Shown: positions 40,718 through 49,339 of the stretch, one piece after another
How the letters are laid out: every line of letters begins with the position of its first letter
Numbering within the stretch: position 1 is the stretch's first letter
NCBI GenBank assembly: GCA_030425705.1
Contig: JAUHZU010000015.1
Span: 1-64,000, forward strand
DNA length: 64,000 bases
Direction of reading: 5' to 3'
Source: Phycisphaerae bacterium
Lineage (GTDB): Bacteria; Planctomycetota; Phycisphaerae; Phycisphaerales; Phycisphaeraceae
Made by a program: the position numbers and the translations under genes
The notes under the pieces: model-generated
What the model saw: only the letters and a program-made list of their open reading frames with translations
Databases searched by the model: none
Told to the model about the DNA's origin: nothing

Positions 40718-41284
40718 ATGATGCTTCTCTCGCTTGCCACCCTCTGCGACACCCTGGCCCAGGCCACCCCCAACGCCGGGCAGGACCGCACGATGCTCAT
40801 CTGGGCGGTCGTCGCGTTCGGGCTGGCGCTGCTGCTGCTGGTGGTCGAAGCCTTCATGCCCTCGGGCGGGGTCATCGGTGCGCTCGCCGGGGTCTGCGCG
40901 ATCGTGGGCATCGTGCTGTTCTTCCGGTTCGACACCACATGGGGGCTGGCGTCGATGGCGATCACGCTCCTGGCGCTGCCGTTCCTCATCGCGGGGCTGA
41001 TCTGGGTCTGGCCCAACACGATGGTCGGCCGAGCGCTCACGCTCCACGAGGAGCAGAAGCCGGTGCGCGCTGCAGACGGCGGTCCGGAGGACGGCACGAT
41101 TGTGGTGGGCCTCGAAGGCACGGCGGAGACCGACCTGCGCCCCGTGGGGGCGTGCCGCCTTAACGGCCGGCGGGTCGACTGCTTCGCCGTGGCCGGGGTG
41201 ATCAAGGCCGGGACCGCCGTGCGTGTCTGGGCGGTGCAGGGCGGCACCATCAAGGTAAAGCCGGTCACGCCGACCAAGGGGTGA
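40718..41284 (+). CDS. NfeD-like membrane protein
   Basis: Protein of 188 aa with an N-terminal hydrophobic segment (residues 1-20), then two or three membrane helices (MLIWAVVAFGLALLLLVVEA, GVIGALAGVCAIVGIVLFF, MAITLLALPFLIAGLIWVW) and a C-terminal OB-fold domain (GLEGTAETDLRPVGACRLNGRR, FAVAGVIKAGTAVRVWAVQGGTIKVKP). NfeD proteins assist stomatin-like proteins in membrane quality control. The G-x-x-G-x-(A/T)-x-(T/S)-x-L-R-P-x-G signature is clear. No stomatin or ClpP-like partner is next to it. ATGs at 40718 and 40721 are both possible starts. Confidence 0.88.
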   Translation: MMLLSLATLCDTLAQATPNAGQDRTMLIWAVVAFGLALLLLVVEAFMPSGGVIGALAGVCAIVGIVLFFRFDTTWGLASMAITLLALPFLIAGLIWVWPNTMVGRALTLHEEQKPVRAADGGPEDGTIVVGLEGTAETDLRPVGACRLNGRRVDCFAVAGVIKAGTAVRVWAVQGGTIKVKPVTPTKG

Positions 41285-41429
41285 GCGGGTTGTAACGATC
41301 GGCACGCTACAGACCCCGCAGAAACGACCGATTGTTGGATTTTGGTTTGCGTTTTCGTGCCCCGACCGCGTGGCTGGCCGATAATGCCGGTGTCGGGGCG
41401 TACGTCTTTCCACGTGAAGGGACACGCTG

Positions 41430-42218
41430 ATGGTCAGGCCACTCAAGATCGACTCGGTCCGCCCGCTGGTGCGCTATGTCGACCAGGACCAGGCGGTGGT
41501 CGACACGCACATCACGACCCTCCCCCGCCTCCCCGAGCACGGCCCGCACCGCACCGCCGACCACCCGGTCGTCTATGTCATGGCCGAGTTGGACGGCACC
41601 GACGGCTACCATGATGAGGGCTGCAGCCGGCTGCCGCTCAAGGACGAGGGCGGGCGTTACTCCGGCAGCTTCCGGTTCGGCATCGATGCACCCAAGCGCT
41701 GGTGGCCCGCGGGGATGGGTGATCAGCCCCTCTACGCCCTGTCGATCTCACTGATCGTGGGCGACGAGGTTGCGGACGAGCGGAAGGTCAAGCTCGGCCT
41801 CGCGTCGATCCGCCGGGGCAAGGTCCTGGGCGCAGACCTGCCGCCGTCGCTCCTGGTCAACGGCCGGATCTGCGAAGTCGTAGAGGTCGTGGAGGTCGAC
41901 CAGATCGACGAGAACAACCTGCTGCCCGCAACGGGCGAGTCCCTGCTGCTGGTACGCGACCACTTCGGCAACGAGAAGCTCTACCAGGCCGCCGACATGG
42001 CCGGCGTCCTCGCGGTGCAGGCCGTGCCCATCGACCCCACGGGCAACCCGTTCCGGCAGGTCAGCGCCCAGGTCGACCGCCTCGCCGGCCACCCCAGCCT
42101 CGCGGGGTACTACGTCGGGCACCTGGGCGACCTCAGCCGGTCCGTGGCCGAGCAGCTCCGCCGGCTCGACCCGACCCGCGCGGTGTTTACCGGCTTCCCG
42201 CTCGATGGCGCGGCGTAA
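41430..42218 (+). CDS. Short protein related to glycoside hydrolase family 2, probably catalytically inactive
   Basis: Protein of 262 aa. Its first half matches the immunoglobulin-like beta-sandwich of GH2 enzymes (PKRWWPAGMGDQPLYALSISL, then VKLGLASI, the usual bridge to the barrel with LLVNGRI). The second half resembles pieces of the TIM barrel (LYQAADMAGVLAVQAVPID, QVDRLAGHPSLAGYYVGHLGD). GH2 barrels are ~300 residues with a catalytic Asn-Glu after HPS; here that site reads GHLGD without Glu, and most of the barrel is absent. No signal peptide is visible. It is either a decayed hydrolase or a carbohydrate-binding derivative. GAAGGGA precedes the ATG. Confidence 0.6.
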   Translation: MVRPLKIDSVRPLVRYVDQDQAVVDTHITTLPRLPEHGPHRTADHPVVYVMAELDGTDGYHDEGCSRLPLKDEGGRYSGSFRFGIDAPKRWWPAGMGDQPLYALSISLIVGDEVADERKVKLGLASIRRGKVLGADLPPSLLVNGRICEVVEVVEVDQIDENNLLPATGESLLLVRDHFGNEKLYQAADMAGVLAVQAVPIDPTGNPFRQVSAQVDRLAGHPSLAGYYVGHLGDLSRSVAEQLRRLDPTRAVFTGFPLDGAA

Positions 42219-42329
42219 AGCGAAGCGGCTCCGAAACACGTCTCATCGTGCTATCCTTGCACGCTCGTAACCCCGGGCGGCGCTGGGCCGTCCTACCTAC
42301 AAAGCCACAACAAAACTCACGGAGCTGTG

Positions 42330-43055
42330 ATGCACGCACGCCACTGGATGATCGGGACCGCAGGACTCGCCCTCGCCGCCGGGACACTCTGGCTGTCGGC
42401 GGGCTGTTCGTCCGCCTCGCACGCCGGCCAGGACACCGGGGATGAATGGGTCGTCCTGTTCGACGGCACGAACACCGACCACTGGCGCGGCTACCGGCGG
42501 GACGCGTTCCCCGAGTCCGGCTGGGAGGTCGTCGACGGCACGCTTCACAAGATCGCCGGGGCCGGCGGCGGCGACATCGTCACGATCGAGACCTACGACA
42601 GCTTCGAGCTGGCCTGGGAGTGGAAGGTCGCCGAGGGCGCCAACTCGGGCGTCTTCTACCACGTGGCCGAGGCGGACGACCTGCCCGCGGTGTACTTCAC
42701 CGGGCCCGAGTACCAGATCCTCGACGATGACCGCCACGCGGACGGGCAGAACCCCACGACCAGCGCCGCCGCGCTCTACGCCCTGATCGCCTGCAACGAG
42801 AGCAAGCAGCTCGAGCCCGTCGGCGACTGGAACGCGTCCCGCCTGCTGGTCGATGGCAACCACGTCGAGCACTGGCTCAACGGCGAACTGGTCGTGAGCT
42901 ACGAGCTGGAGAGTGAGGAACTGCTCGGCCTCATCGCCAACAGCAAGTTCAAGGACTGGCCCCGCTTTGGGCGCGAGGGCGAGGGGCACATCGCCCTGCA
43001 GGACCACGGCGACGACGTCTGGTTCCGCAACATCCGCATCCGCGAGATCGACTGA
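42330..43055 (+). CDS. DUF1080 (3-keto-disaccharide hydrolase-like) lipoprotein
   Basis: Secreted lipoprotein of 241 aa, lipobox LSAGC near residue 26. The DUF1080 domain is complete: WVVLFDGTNTDHWRGYRRD, WEVVDGTLHKIAG, DIVTIETYDSFELAWEWKVAEGANSGVFY, GPEYQILDDDRH, ASRLLVDGNHVEHWLNGELV, and FGREGEGHIALQDHGDDVWFRNIRIREI. Planctomycete genomes encode many such proteins. Characterised relatives cleave 3-keto-glycosides, and others may only bind sugars. The ATG at 42330 has GGAG upstream, and an adjacent GTG (42327) is also possible. It is followed by a LolA-like gene on the same strand. Confidence 0.93.
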   Translation: MHARHWMIGTAGLALAAGTLWLSAGCSSASHAGQDTGDEWVVLFDGTNTDHWRGYRRDAFPESGWEVVDGTLHKIAGAGGGDIVTIETYDSFELAWEWKVAEGANSGVFYHVAEADDLPAVYFTGPEYQILDDDRHADGQNPTTSAAALYALIACNESKQLEPVGDWNASRLLVDGNHVEHWLNGELVVSYELESEELLGLIANSKFKDWPRFGREGEGHIALQDHGDDVWFRNIRIREID

Positions 43056-43119
43056 TCCCGTGCGGCCGATTGAACCTGGGAGAGCGCCCACGCGCTGCAC
43101 CGGGAGAACGGAGCCCACC

Positions 43120-43923
43120 ATGTTCCCCAACACGATCCTCACCGCCGCCCTGCTCGCCGCCCTGCCGGCTGGGATGTTTGACGCGCCTGCCGCGCAACCC
43201 GCGGCCATCAACGTGGTAGCGCAGGAGGAGATGACCGCCGAGTCGCTGCTCGAACAGGTGGAGCAGGCGGCGGAGGACATGCAGACGCTGCGATGCCGGG
43301 TACGGTACACGCGAGTGCAGGGGCTGCTGGCCGACGAGCAGCAGCGGTTCGGCTCGTTCTTTTATGCCGCGCCGACCGAGGAGGCGACGACCCGCTTCGC
43401 GGTCCACCTCGACCGGCTGAAGATGGACGACCGGCTGCGGCCGATCGACCAGTGGTTCGTCTACGACGGCCGGTGGCTTCTGGAACGTAACGCCGCAAGC
43501 ATGACCGCGACCCGCCGCGAGGTGCGCTCGGAGTCCGATGCGGCGGAGGACGCCGACACGCTCGCCCTCGACGACCAGAGCGTGCCGATCCCGCTCCGGC
43601 TGAAAAAGGAGGAGGTCCTCCGAGACTACACGGTCGAGCTGCTGGACGACGAGACGCTGGGCGACTGGACGCTGCACCACCTCCGCCTGACGCCCCGGCC
43701 CGATGCCGAAGGCGAGACCGACCGCGTGCCGTTGGACCTGTGGTTCGACAGCGCAACGCTGCTGCTCACCAAGGTCGTGACGACCGAGGGCGAGGACGAG
43801 ATCGAGCTGCTGTTCGCGCCCAACGCGATGGAGCCCAACGCCGAGTTGGCCCCCGGCACGTTTGACACGACCCTGCCTGACCCGGCCGACGGCTGGGAGG
43901 TGCAGGAAGTGCCGCTGGGTTAG
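43120..43923 (+). CDS. LolA-like secreted protein
   Basis: Protein of 267 aa with a signal peptide (~1-24, MFPNTILTAALLAALPAGMF). The body resembles LolA/LolB-like outer-membrane carriers: MTAESLLEQVEQAAEDMQTL, then beta strands CRVRYTRVQGLLADEQQRFGSFFY, DQWFVYDGRWLLERNAAS, TVELLDDETLGDWTLHHLRLTPRP and LDLWFDSATLLLTKVVTTEGED. Such proteins carry lipids or lipoproteins across the periplasm. It starts 64 bp after the DUF1080 gene, so the two are likely cotranscribed. Confidence 0.8.
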   Translation: MFPNTILTAALLAALPAGMFDAPAAQPAAINVVAQEEMTAESLLEQVEQAAEDMQTLRCRVRYTRVQGLLADEQQRFGSFFYAAPTEEATTRFAVHLDRLKMDDRLRPIDQWFVYDGRWLLERNAASMTATRREVRSESDAAEDADTLALDDQSVPIPLRLKKEEVLRDYTVELLDDETLGDWTLHHLRLTPRPDAEGETDRVPLDLWFDSATLLLTKVVTTEGEDEIELLFAPNAMEPNAELAPGTFDTTLPDPADGWEVQEVPLG

Positions 43924-43931
43924 GGCTACTC

Positions 43932-44240
43932 ATGCTCCGTTTGACCGCCATCACGATGCTCTCTGTCGTCATCTCGTGTGTTGCGGGTTGTTCTGAACCC
44001 AGTTTTTCTAACTACATGGGTGATACGCTGCAAGCTGTCACGCAACAGGAAGGCCAGCCGGCTCATCTGGTGGATGGGCACTACGGCAATCCGCCGGTTG
44101 CATTTGTGCAACAGTTCGGTGTATGCAAGACAGGGATCTGGTACCGGGGCGGCTACACGATCTACTGCACTTTCGAGAAGCAAGGGCAGCAGTGGATCAT
44201 GATTGATACGAGTTCGGTGCCAGATGGCACACAGTTTTAG
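43932..44240 (+). CDS. Small lipoprotein of unknown function
   Basis: Protein of 102 aa with a lipoprotein signal (ITMLSVVISCVAGC). The body contains two further cysteines (FGVCKTGIWYRGG, YTIYCTFEKQG) that could form a disulfide outside the cytoplasm, and ends IDTSSVPDGTQF. The codon usage is visibly more A/T-rich than that of its neighbours. No family is recognised. It starts 8 bp after the LolA-like gene stop and is convergent with the aminotransferase gene. Confidence 0.7.
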   Translation: MLRLTAITMLSVVISCVAGCSEPSFSNYMGDTLQAVTQQEGQPAHLVDGHYGNPPVAFVQQFGVCKTGIWYRGGYTIYCTFEKQGQQWIMIDTSSVPDGTQF

Positions 44241-44261
44241 CCTTGTTCTAACCCTTCGGTG

Positions 44262-45419
44262 TTACGTCGGCAGCGCCGCCAGCAGCCGGTCGATCTGATC
44301 GGTCCCGTTGTAGAAGTGCGGGCTCGCGCGCAACCGACCCTCGCGCAGCGCGATGCAGATATTCTTTGCTTCGAGTGACTGGGCGATGACGGCGGGATCG
44401 TAGCCGGCGGGCGGGGTGAAGCTCACGCTGCCCGCGCGTTCGTCAGAGCCGCCGGGGGTCGCGACGGCATAGCCACGCTCGGCCAGGCCGGCCCGCAGGT
44501 GCTGGTTCAGCCCATCGACCCGGGCCCATACCGTGTCGGTACCTACCTCCAGCAACAGCTCCAGCGAGGCGCAGAGCGCGTGGAGCCCGGGGACGTTCCA
44601 GCAGCCCGGCTCGAACCGCCGGCTATCGGGCAGGTAACGCTCGTCGTAGTCGAGGTAGTCCCGCGAGTTCACCCGCCCCATCCAGCCGGGGATCGGCGGG
44701 TGGACCTGCTCGACCAGCGACTGATCGCAGTAGAGGATGCCTGCGCCCTCGGGCCCCAGCATCCACTTGTGCCCGTCGGCCGCGAGGAAGTCGATGCCCA
44801 TCGCCTGGACATCCACCGGGAGCAGCCCGACGCTCTGGATCGCGTCCACACACAGCACGCCCCCCACCGCGTGTACCGCGTCGGCGATCGGCTTCAGGTC
44901 GATGCGGAACCCGCTGGCGAACTGCACGTGCGAGAGCGAGACGACCCGCGTCTTCGCGTCGATCAGGGCGAGCACGTCCTCAACATGGATGCGCAGGTCG
45001 TCGCGCTGCCTCGCCTCGACGACCTCGACCCCGCGTTTGCGGAGGTCGGCCCACGGGTACCAGTTGGCCGGGTACTCGACGTTCGTAATCACAACGCGGT
45101 CGCCGGCACGCCAGTCAAGGCCCCCCGCGAGCATGGCCAGACCCGTCGTCGTGTTGGGGATAAACGCGATCTCGTTGGGGCTGTGGGCGTTGATGAGCTT
45201 CGCGGCGGCGTGTTTGGTCCGCTGGGCCTTGCGGTACCAGTCCTCGGCGAGGTAGGACCGGTGGGCACAGGCGTCCGCCGCCTCGCACAGCGCCCGCGCC
45301 GCCCGGCCCGACAGCGGGGCCACCGCCGCGTGGTTGAGGAAGTCCATCTCCCCGAGGACAGGAAACTCAGCGGGCAGGTCGAGCGTCAGGGCCGGCATGT
45401 CTGGAGCGGGACGTGTCAT
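44262..45419 (-). CDS. Class V PLP-dependent aminotransferase / cysteine desulfurase-like
   Basis: Enzyme of 385 aa of fold type I. The PLP-Schiff-base Lys is K218 in DFLAADGHKWMLGPEGAGILY. The cofactor pocket includes NTTTGLAMLAGGLDW, NVEYPANWYPW, SLSHVQFASGFR and VDAIQSVGLLPVD. The family includes isopenicillin N epimerase-like enzymes, cysteine desulfurases and lyases; this one lacks an obvious active-site Cys loop of NifS/IscS type, so the reaction is uncertain. The ATG lies 7 nt after TAGGAT on the minus strand, which suggests a leaderless message. It is transcribed divergently from the peptidase-MA gene across only 28 bp. Confidence 0.9.
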   Translation of the reverse strand: MTRPAPDMPALTLDLPAEFPVLGEMDFLNHAAVAPLSGRAARALCEAADACAHRSYLAEDWYRKAQRTKHAAAKLINAHSPNEIAFIPNTTTGLAMLAGGLDWRAGDRVVITNVEYPANWYPWADLRKRGVEVVEARQRDDLRIHVEDVLALIDAKTRVVSLSHVQFASGFRIDLKPIADAVHAVGGVLCVDAIQSVGLLPVDVQAMGIDFLAADGHKWMLGPEGAGILYCDQSLVEQVHPPIPGWMGRVNSRDYLDYDERYLPDSRRFEPGCWNVPGLHALCASLELLLEVGTDTVWARVDGLNQHLRAGLAERGYAVATPGGSDERAGSVSFTPPAGYDPAVIAQSLEAKNICIALREGRLRASPHFYNGTDQIDRLLAALPT

Positions 45420-45426
45420 CCGGGCG

Positions 45427-45436
45427 ATCCTAGACT
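45427..45436. promoter_or_regulatory. Overlapping divergent -10 elements between aminotransferase and TPR-peptidase genes
   Basis: Only 28 bp separate the two divergent start codons. TAGGAT on the minus strand (45432-45427) sits 7 nt before the aminotransferase ATG. TAGACT on the plus strand (45431-45436) sits 11 nt before the TPR-peptidase ATG. The two hexamers share two bases, so the promoters should exclude each other. Confidence 0.45.
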
Positions 45437-45447
45437 ATGGAGACACG

Positions 45448-48180
45448 ATGATGCAATCCAATCCCCAGATGAACGCCCCTTGGACCTTAGCCGTCGCGTC
45501 ACACGCGGCGCGCATCGGCTGGACCCGCCTGATCGCCTGCGCGCTCGCGTGCGTGCTATGCCTCCCGGCGTCGTCCCAGGCCGAGCCGCCGCAGCCCGGC
45601 GACCAGCTCGCGCCCAGCGTTCAGCGCCTGCTCGACGACGACCTGCTCACCGATGCGCAGCGGCGGGAGCTAATGATCTTCCACGGGCAGTGGGAGGGGC
45701 TGGGGGAGCTTTCGGCGGAGGAGGCGGTCTGGCTCGCGGTGCTGAGGCACGCGGTCGATGCCGAGAGCCGGCAACGCTTGTCAGATCGTCTGGCGGAGCT
45801 TGCGTTGTTTGGCGGCGCGACCATCGATCGCTGGTACAAGGCGCAGTATCTAGCGGGAGATACGGGGTTTGCCCAGGAGCTTGAGGGTCCTGCTGCGCCG
45901 CGCGTGCCGCCGCTGCTAAACGCGACGAGCCGGCTGGTGTTCGCGCAGGCCGCGATGGATGCCGGGCGCTTCGACCTCGCAGTTGGCCTGCTAGAGCCGC
46001 TGCGCGAACGTGCCCGGAACGAGCCGGAGAAGCTCTACTCGGCCGAGAACTACACCGCCGCGGCCGAGGCGATCGTTCTGCTCGCCCGGCTCGAAGGCCG
46101 GCCCGCCGCGGACTTCCACCTCGCGAACGAACTGCTCGGCCGGGCCCGCGAAGAAGCCGACCCGCTCTACTGGCCGGCCTACGTCGCCGAGGCCCAACTG
46201 CTGTTCGAACACGGCAACCCATCACAGGCGATCGAGGCGGTCAGCCAGGCCCTTGCGCTGAACCCCAACGCCAGCGAGGCGTGGTACCTGCTGGGCACGA
46301 TGATGACGCGGTTCTTCAACTTCGAGGCCGCCAACCGCGCGGCCGAGAAGCTCTACGCGATCAACCCGCACCACCCGCTGGGCGACGCGCTGTCGGCGCA
46401 GATAGCGCTGCGGCAGAAAGACGTGCCCGCCGCACGCTTGGCCGTAGACCGCGGGCTGGAGCGTTACCCCGAGCACCGCCTGATGCTTGCGCTCGACGCG
46501 GCGGTCTGCGCGATGGCCTACGACGAGGGCGAAACAGCTGCGACGCTCTTACGTTTTGATGCGCTCGCCCCGGGCAACCCGTTGGCGGTCTTCCACGTTG
46601 GCCGGGCCCTCGCGGATGCCCGGCAGTACGCGCTCGCCGAGCCGTACTTGCAGGAGGCCATCGCCCGCCAGCCGGGGTGGTCGCAGCCGCAGCTCGAGCT
46701 TGGCCAGCTCTACATGCAGTGGGGCGACCTGGAACGCGCCGCTACGCAGCTCCAGGCCGCGGCCTCGCTCGACCCGTTCCACAAGGACATCACCAACACC
46801 TTGCAGCTCGCGCAGGAGATGCTGGGCTACGAGACGATCGAGACGGAGCGTTTCATCGTCCGCTACCGCGCGGGGATCGACGAGGTCCTCGCCCGCGACA
46901 TGGCGCGACGGCTCGAAGCGATGGCGGATATCTTCGTCGAGCGCTTCGGGCATACGCCGGCCGTGAGGACGCAGGTAGACCTGATGCCTGACGACGAGCA
47001 TTTCGCCGTGCGCGTCACCGGCATGCCCGACATCTGGACCATCGCGGCGTGCACCGGCGACGTCATCGCCATGACCCCGCCCCGCCCCGGCCCGAAGCGC
47101 GCGTTCGGCACGTTCGACTGGCTCAACGTCATGCGCCACGAGTACACCCACACGGTCAACCTTGGGCAGACCCACAACCGTGTGCCCCACTGGTTCACCG
47201 AGGGCTGTGCCGTCAACATGGAGACGACGGGCCGACGCTGGAGCCAGGTCCAGCTCCTCGCCGAGTGCTACAACAACGACAAGCTCTTCGCGTTTGATGA
47301 GCTGAACTGGGGCTTTATCCGCCCGACCGAGGACTACCACCGCTCGCTGGCCTACGCGCAGTCCGCGTGGATGATGGCGTACATCGAGGAGGCGTTTGGT
47401 TGGGACAAGGCGGTGACGCTGCTGAACCACTTCGCCCAGGGGGTGGGCGACCGCGAGGCGATGCGTAACACCTTCGGTATGCCGGTCGATGAGTTCATGT
47501 CCGGCTTCTTGGAATGGGCGGGATTACAGGTTGTGGCCTGGGGCATGTCCGAGTATGGAAAGCCCATGGTGGCCGACCCACAACTGACACAGCTGTTGGA
47601 ATGGCTGTCGGTGCGTGATTTGGACGACCCCGAGTTGGCCGCGTTGATCGAGGCGTATAAAGCGAAGCCCGACGTGCTGCGTGCCGTGGCCGCGCGAGCG
47701 GTGAACGGCGACGACCCGGCCGCGGCCGTCGCCGCGCTCACGGCCTACCGCGACGCGCGGCCGGCCGACCCATGGACGCACCGCCAGCTCACCCGGCTGG
47801 CGATCCTCGACGGCCGGGCGGCGGACGCGGTGGAGTCGATGGCCTACCTCGACCGGATCGAGGGCGATGCGCCTGAGTACGCGGTGGAGTTGGCGCGGGT
47901 GTACCGCGCATCAGAGGATTTCGATAAGGCGCTGTTTTTTGCCGAGCGTGCGGTGCTGCGCGAGCCCTACAACCCGACGTTCCGCGAAGGCGCGGCGACC
48001 GCGGCGATCCAGGCGGGCGACTGGGAACTCGGGGCGTTCCACATCGAAGCGCTCGCGCTTCTGGAGCCGCAGCGGTCGATCCACCAGAAGCGTCTGGCGG
48101 CGGTGTACGGCCGGCTCGGGCGGGAGGAAGACGCGGTGGCGGCGCGGGAACGTGCCGCCGCGTTAGAGTTGTTAGAATAG
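45448..48180 (+). CDS. Secreted TPR protein with peptidase-MA-like zinc protease domain
   Basis: Protein of 910 aa with a signal peptide (residues ~15-50, ending ASSQAEPP). Many TPR-like helical pairs lie at ~60-480 (SQAIEAVSQALALNPNASEAWYLLGTMMTRF; YALAEPYLQEAIARQPGWSQPQLELGQLY). A metalloprotease domain around 500-700 carries the zinc motif H564-E-Y-T-H (NVMRHEYTHTVNLGQ) and the downstream HWFTEGCAVNME helix, as in peptidase-MA-like families. Further TPRs lie at ~750-900. It probably acts in the periplasm or outside; the substrate is unknown. The ATG at 45448 has GGAG upstream, with ATG 45451 possible. Confidence 0.86.
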   Translation: MMQSNPQMNAPWTLAVASHAARIGWTRLIACALACVLCLPASSQAEPPQPGDQLAPSVQRLLDDDLLTDAQRRELMIFHGQWEGLGELSAEEAVWLAVLRHAVDAESRQRLSDRLAELALFGGATIDRWYKAQYLAGDTGFAQELEGPAAPRVPPLLNATSRLVFAQAAMDAGRFDLAVGLLEPLRERARNEPEKLYSAENYTAAAEAIVLLARLEGRPAADFHLANELLGRAREEADPLYWPAYVAEAQLLFEHGNPSQAIEAVSQALALNPNASEAWYLLGTMMTRFFNFEAANRAAEKLYAINPHHPLGDALSAQIALRQKDVPAARLAVDRGLERYPEHRLMLALDAAVCAMAYDEGETAATLLRFDALAPGNPLAVFHVGRALADARQYALAEPYLQEAIARQPGWSQPQLELGQLYMQWGDLERAATQLQAAASLDPFHKDITNTLQLAQEMLGYETIETERFIVRYRAGIDEVLARDMARRLEAMADIFVERFGHTPAVRTQVDLMPDDEHFAVRVTGMPDIWTIAACTGDVIAMTPPRPGPKRAFGTFDWLNVMRHEYTHTVNLGQTHNRVPHWFTEGCAVNMETTGRRWSQVQLLAECYNNDKLFAFDELNWGFIRPTEDYHRSLAYAQSAWMMAYIEEAFGWDKAVTLLNHFAQGVGDREAMRNTFGMPVDEFMSGFLEWAGLQVVAWGMSEYGKPMVADPQLTQLLEWLSVRDLDDPELAALIEAYKAKPDVLRAVAARAVNGDDPAAAVAALTAYRDARPADPWTHRQLTRLAILDGRAADAVESMAYLDRIEGDAPEYAVELARVYRASEDFDKALFFAERAVLREPYNPTFREGAATAAIQAGDWELGAFHIEALALLEPQRSIHQKRLAAVYGRLGREEDAVAARERAAALELLE

Positions 48181-48226
48181 TGTTTTTCCAGCGGTCTCCC
48201 GATGATTCCGTAAGCTAGAGCCAGCG

Positions 48227-48457
48227 ATGCCCACGCCTAACCCCAATCCGCGCGAAGTCCCGGGCCCCAACACGCCCGAAGAGATGCTCTTCGACGACAA
48301 CCTCCAGGTCTTCGCGACCAAGGTCGCCAACATCTGTGCGCTTGAGACCAGCGGCAAGGTGCCGCCCGGCGAGGCGTACAAACAGATCCGTGACCTCTGG
48401 CGCCAGCTCAAGTCCAGCAAGAAGTCTCTGGGGATCGGCAAGCCGCAGGAAGAGTAG
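48227..48457 (+). CDS. Small conserved hypothetical protein
   Basis: Protein of 76 aa with a Pro/Asn-rich start (MPTPNPNPREVPGPNTPEE) and an amphipathic helical remainder (MLFDDNLQVFATKVANICAL, EAYKQIRDLWRQLKSSKK). No membrane helix or cysteine motif is present. The acidic-basic helix pair suggests a small cytoplasmic adaptor, but there is no recognised family. It starts 46 bp after the TPR-peptidase gene and is followed by ispD on the same strand. Confidence 0.6.
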   Translation: MPTPNPNPREVPGPNTPEEMLFDDNLQVFATKVANICALETSGKVPPGEAYKQIRDLWRQLKSSKKSLGIGKPQEE

Positions 48458-48497
48458 CACCGCCCCCGCTCGACGCCCGCCCTACCGCAGGATCGCC

Positions 48498-49325
48498 ATG
48501 CAGATCAGCGTTATCCTCCCCGCCGCCGGACTCGGTCAGCGGTTCGCTGCCGGCACCGCTCAGTCGTCCAGCAAGGTCGAGTTCGAGCTGGGAGGCAAGG
48601 CCGTGTTCCTCCACGCGGCGGACCTGTTCCTCGGCCGGGCCGATGTGACACAAGTGCTGCTCGCGGTCGATCCGGACAAACTGGAGGACTTTCGGTTCCG
48701 CTGGGAGGACAAGTTGTCGTTCATGGGCGTCGCGGCTGTGGCCGGCGGCAAGGCGGACCGGTGGGAATCGGTGAAGCTGGCCTTGCAGCACGTGTCGCCT
48801 CACGCGACGCATGTGGCGGTGCATGACGCAGCGCGGCCGGTCGCTTCCGCCGCGATGATCGACCGGGTCTTTGATGCCGCGGCGCACCACGACGCGGTGG
48901 TGCCCGGCCTGCCGATGGGTGACACGCTCAAGCTGGTTGGTGAAGATGCCGAGCCCGCTGGAGACGCGGACCCGCTGGATGCGCTGCTTTCGCTCACCGC
49001 CTCACCGCGCTCCGCGCTGCGTATCGAACGCACCGTCCCCCGGGCGGGCGTCTACCGGGTCCAGACACCGCAGGTCTTCCGCCGTGAGTTGCTCGTTGCG
49101 TGTTACGATCGAATCGACGCGGGCAATGCCGACGGGATCACCGACGACGCAAGCGTGGTCGAACGCGCGGGGCACACCGTGCACCTGGTCGAAGGCGATC
49201 CGTTGAACCTGAAGCTGACGCACCCGGCGGATGCCGAACTACTCGCGGCCGTGCTGCGGATGCGGGAGGAATCCTCCGCACGGCTGGCCGCGGAGCGAGC
49301 GCTCTTCGGCGACGACGAGGACTAG
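48498..49325 (+). CDS. ispD: 2-C-methyl-D-erythritol 4-phosphate cytidylyltransferase
   Basis: Enzyme of 275 aa of the MEP isoprenoid pathway that forms CDP-methylerythritol. The CTP-binding N-terminus ISVILPAAGLGQRFAAGTAQ with Lys in SSSKVEFELGGKA is canonical. VAVHDAARPVASAAMIDRVF, VPGLPMGDTLK and YRVQTPQVFRRELL complete the family pattern. The C-terminal GITDDASVVERAGHTVHLVEGDPLNLKLT is also typical. It is ~40 residues longer than usual IspD because of an insert around LVGEDAEPAGDADPLDAL. The presence of ispD indicates isoprenoid synthesis by the MEP route. Confidence 0.95.
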   Translation: MQISVILPAAGLGQRFAAGTAQSSSKVEFELGGKAVFLHAADLFLGRADVTQVLLAVDPDKLEDFRFRWEDKLSFMGVAAVAGGKADRWESVKLALQHVSPHATHVAVHDAARPVASAAMIDRVFDAAAHHDAVVPGLPMGDTLKLVGEDAEPAGDADPLDALLSLTASPRSALRIERTVPRAGVYRVQTPQVFRRELLVACYDRIDAGNADGITDDASVVERAGHTVHLVEGDPLNLKLTHPADAELLAAVLRMREESSARLAAERALFGDDED

Positions 49326-49339
49326 ACCCGGCCAGCAGG

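Noticed and set aside
39317-41446. 709-codon minus-strand ORF opposite the K+ channel and NfeD genes
   Set aside because: His/Arg/Asp-rich shadow opposite two recognisable genes.
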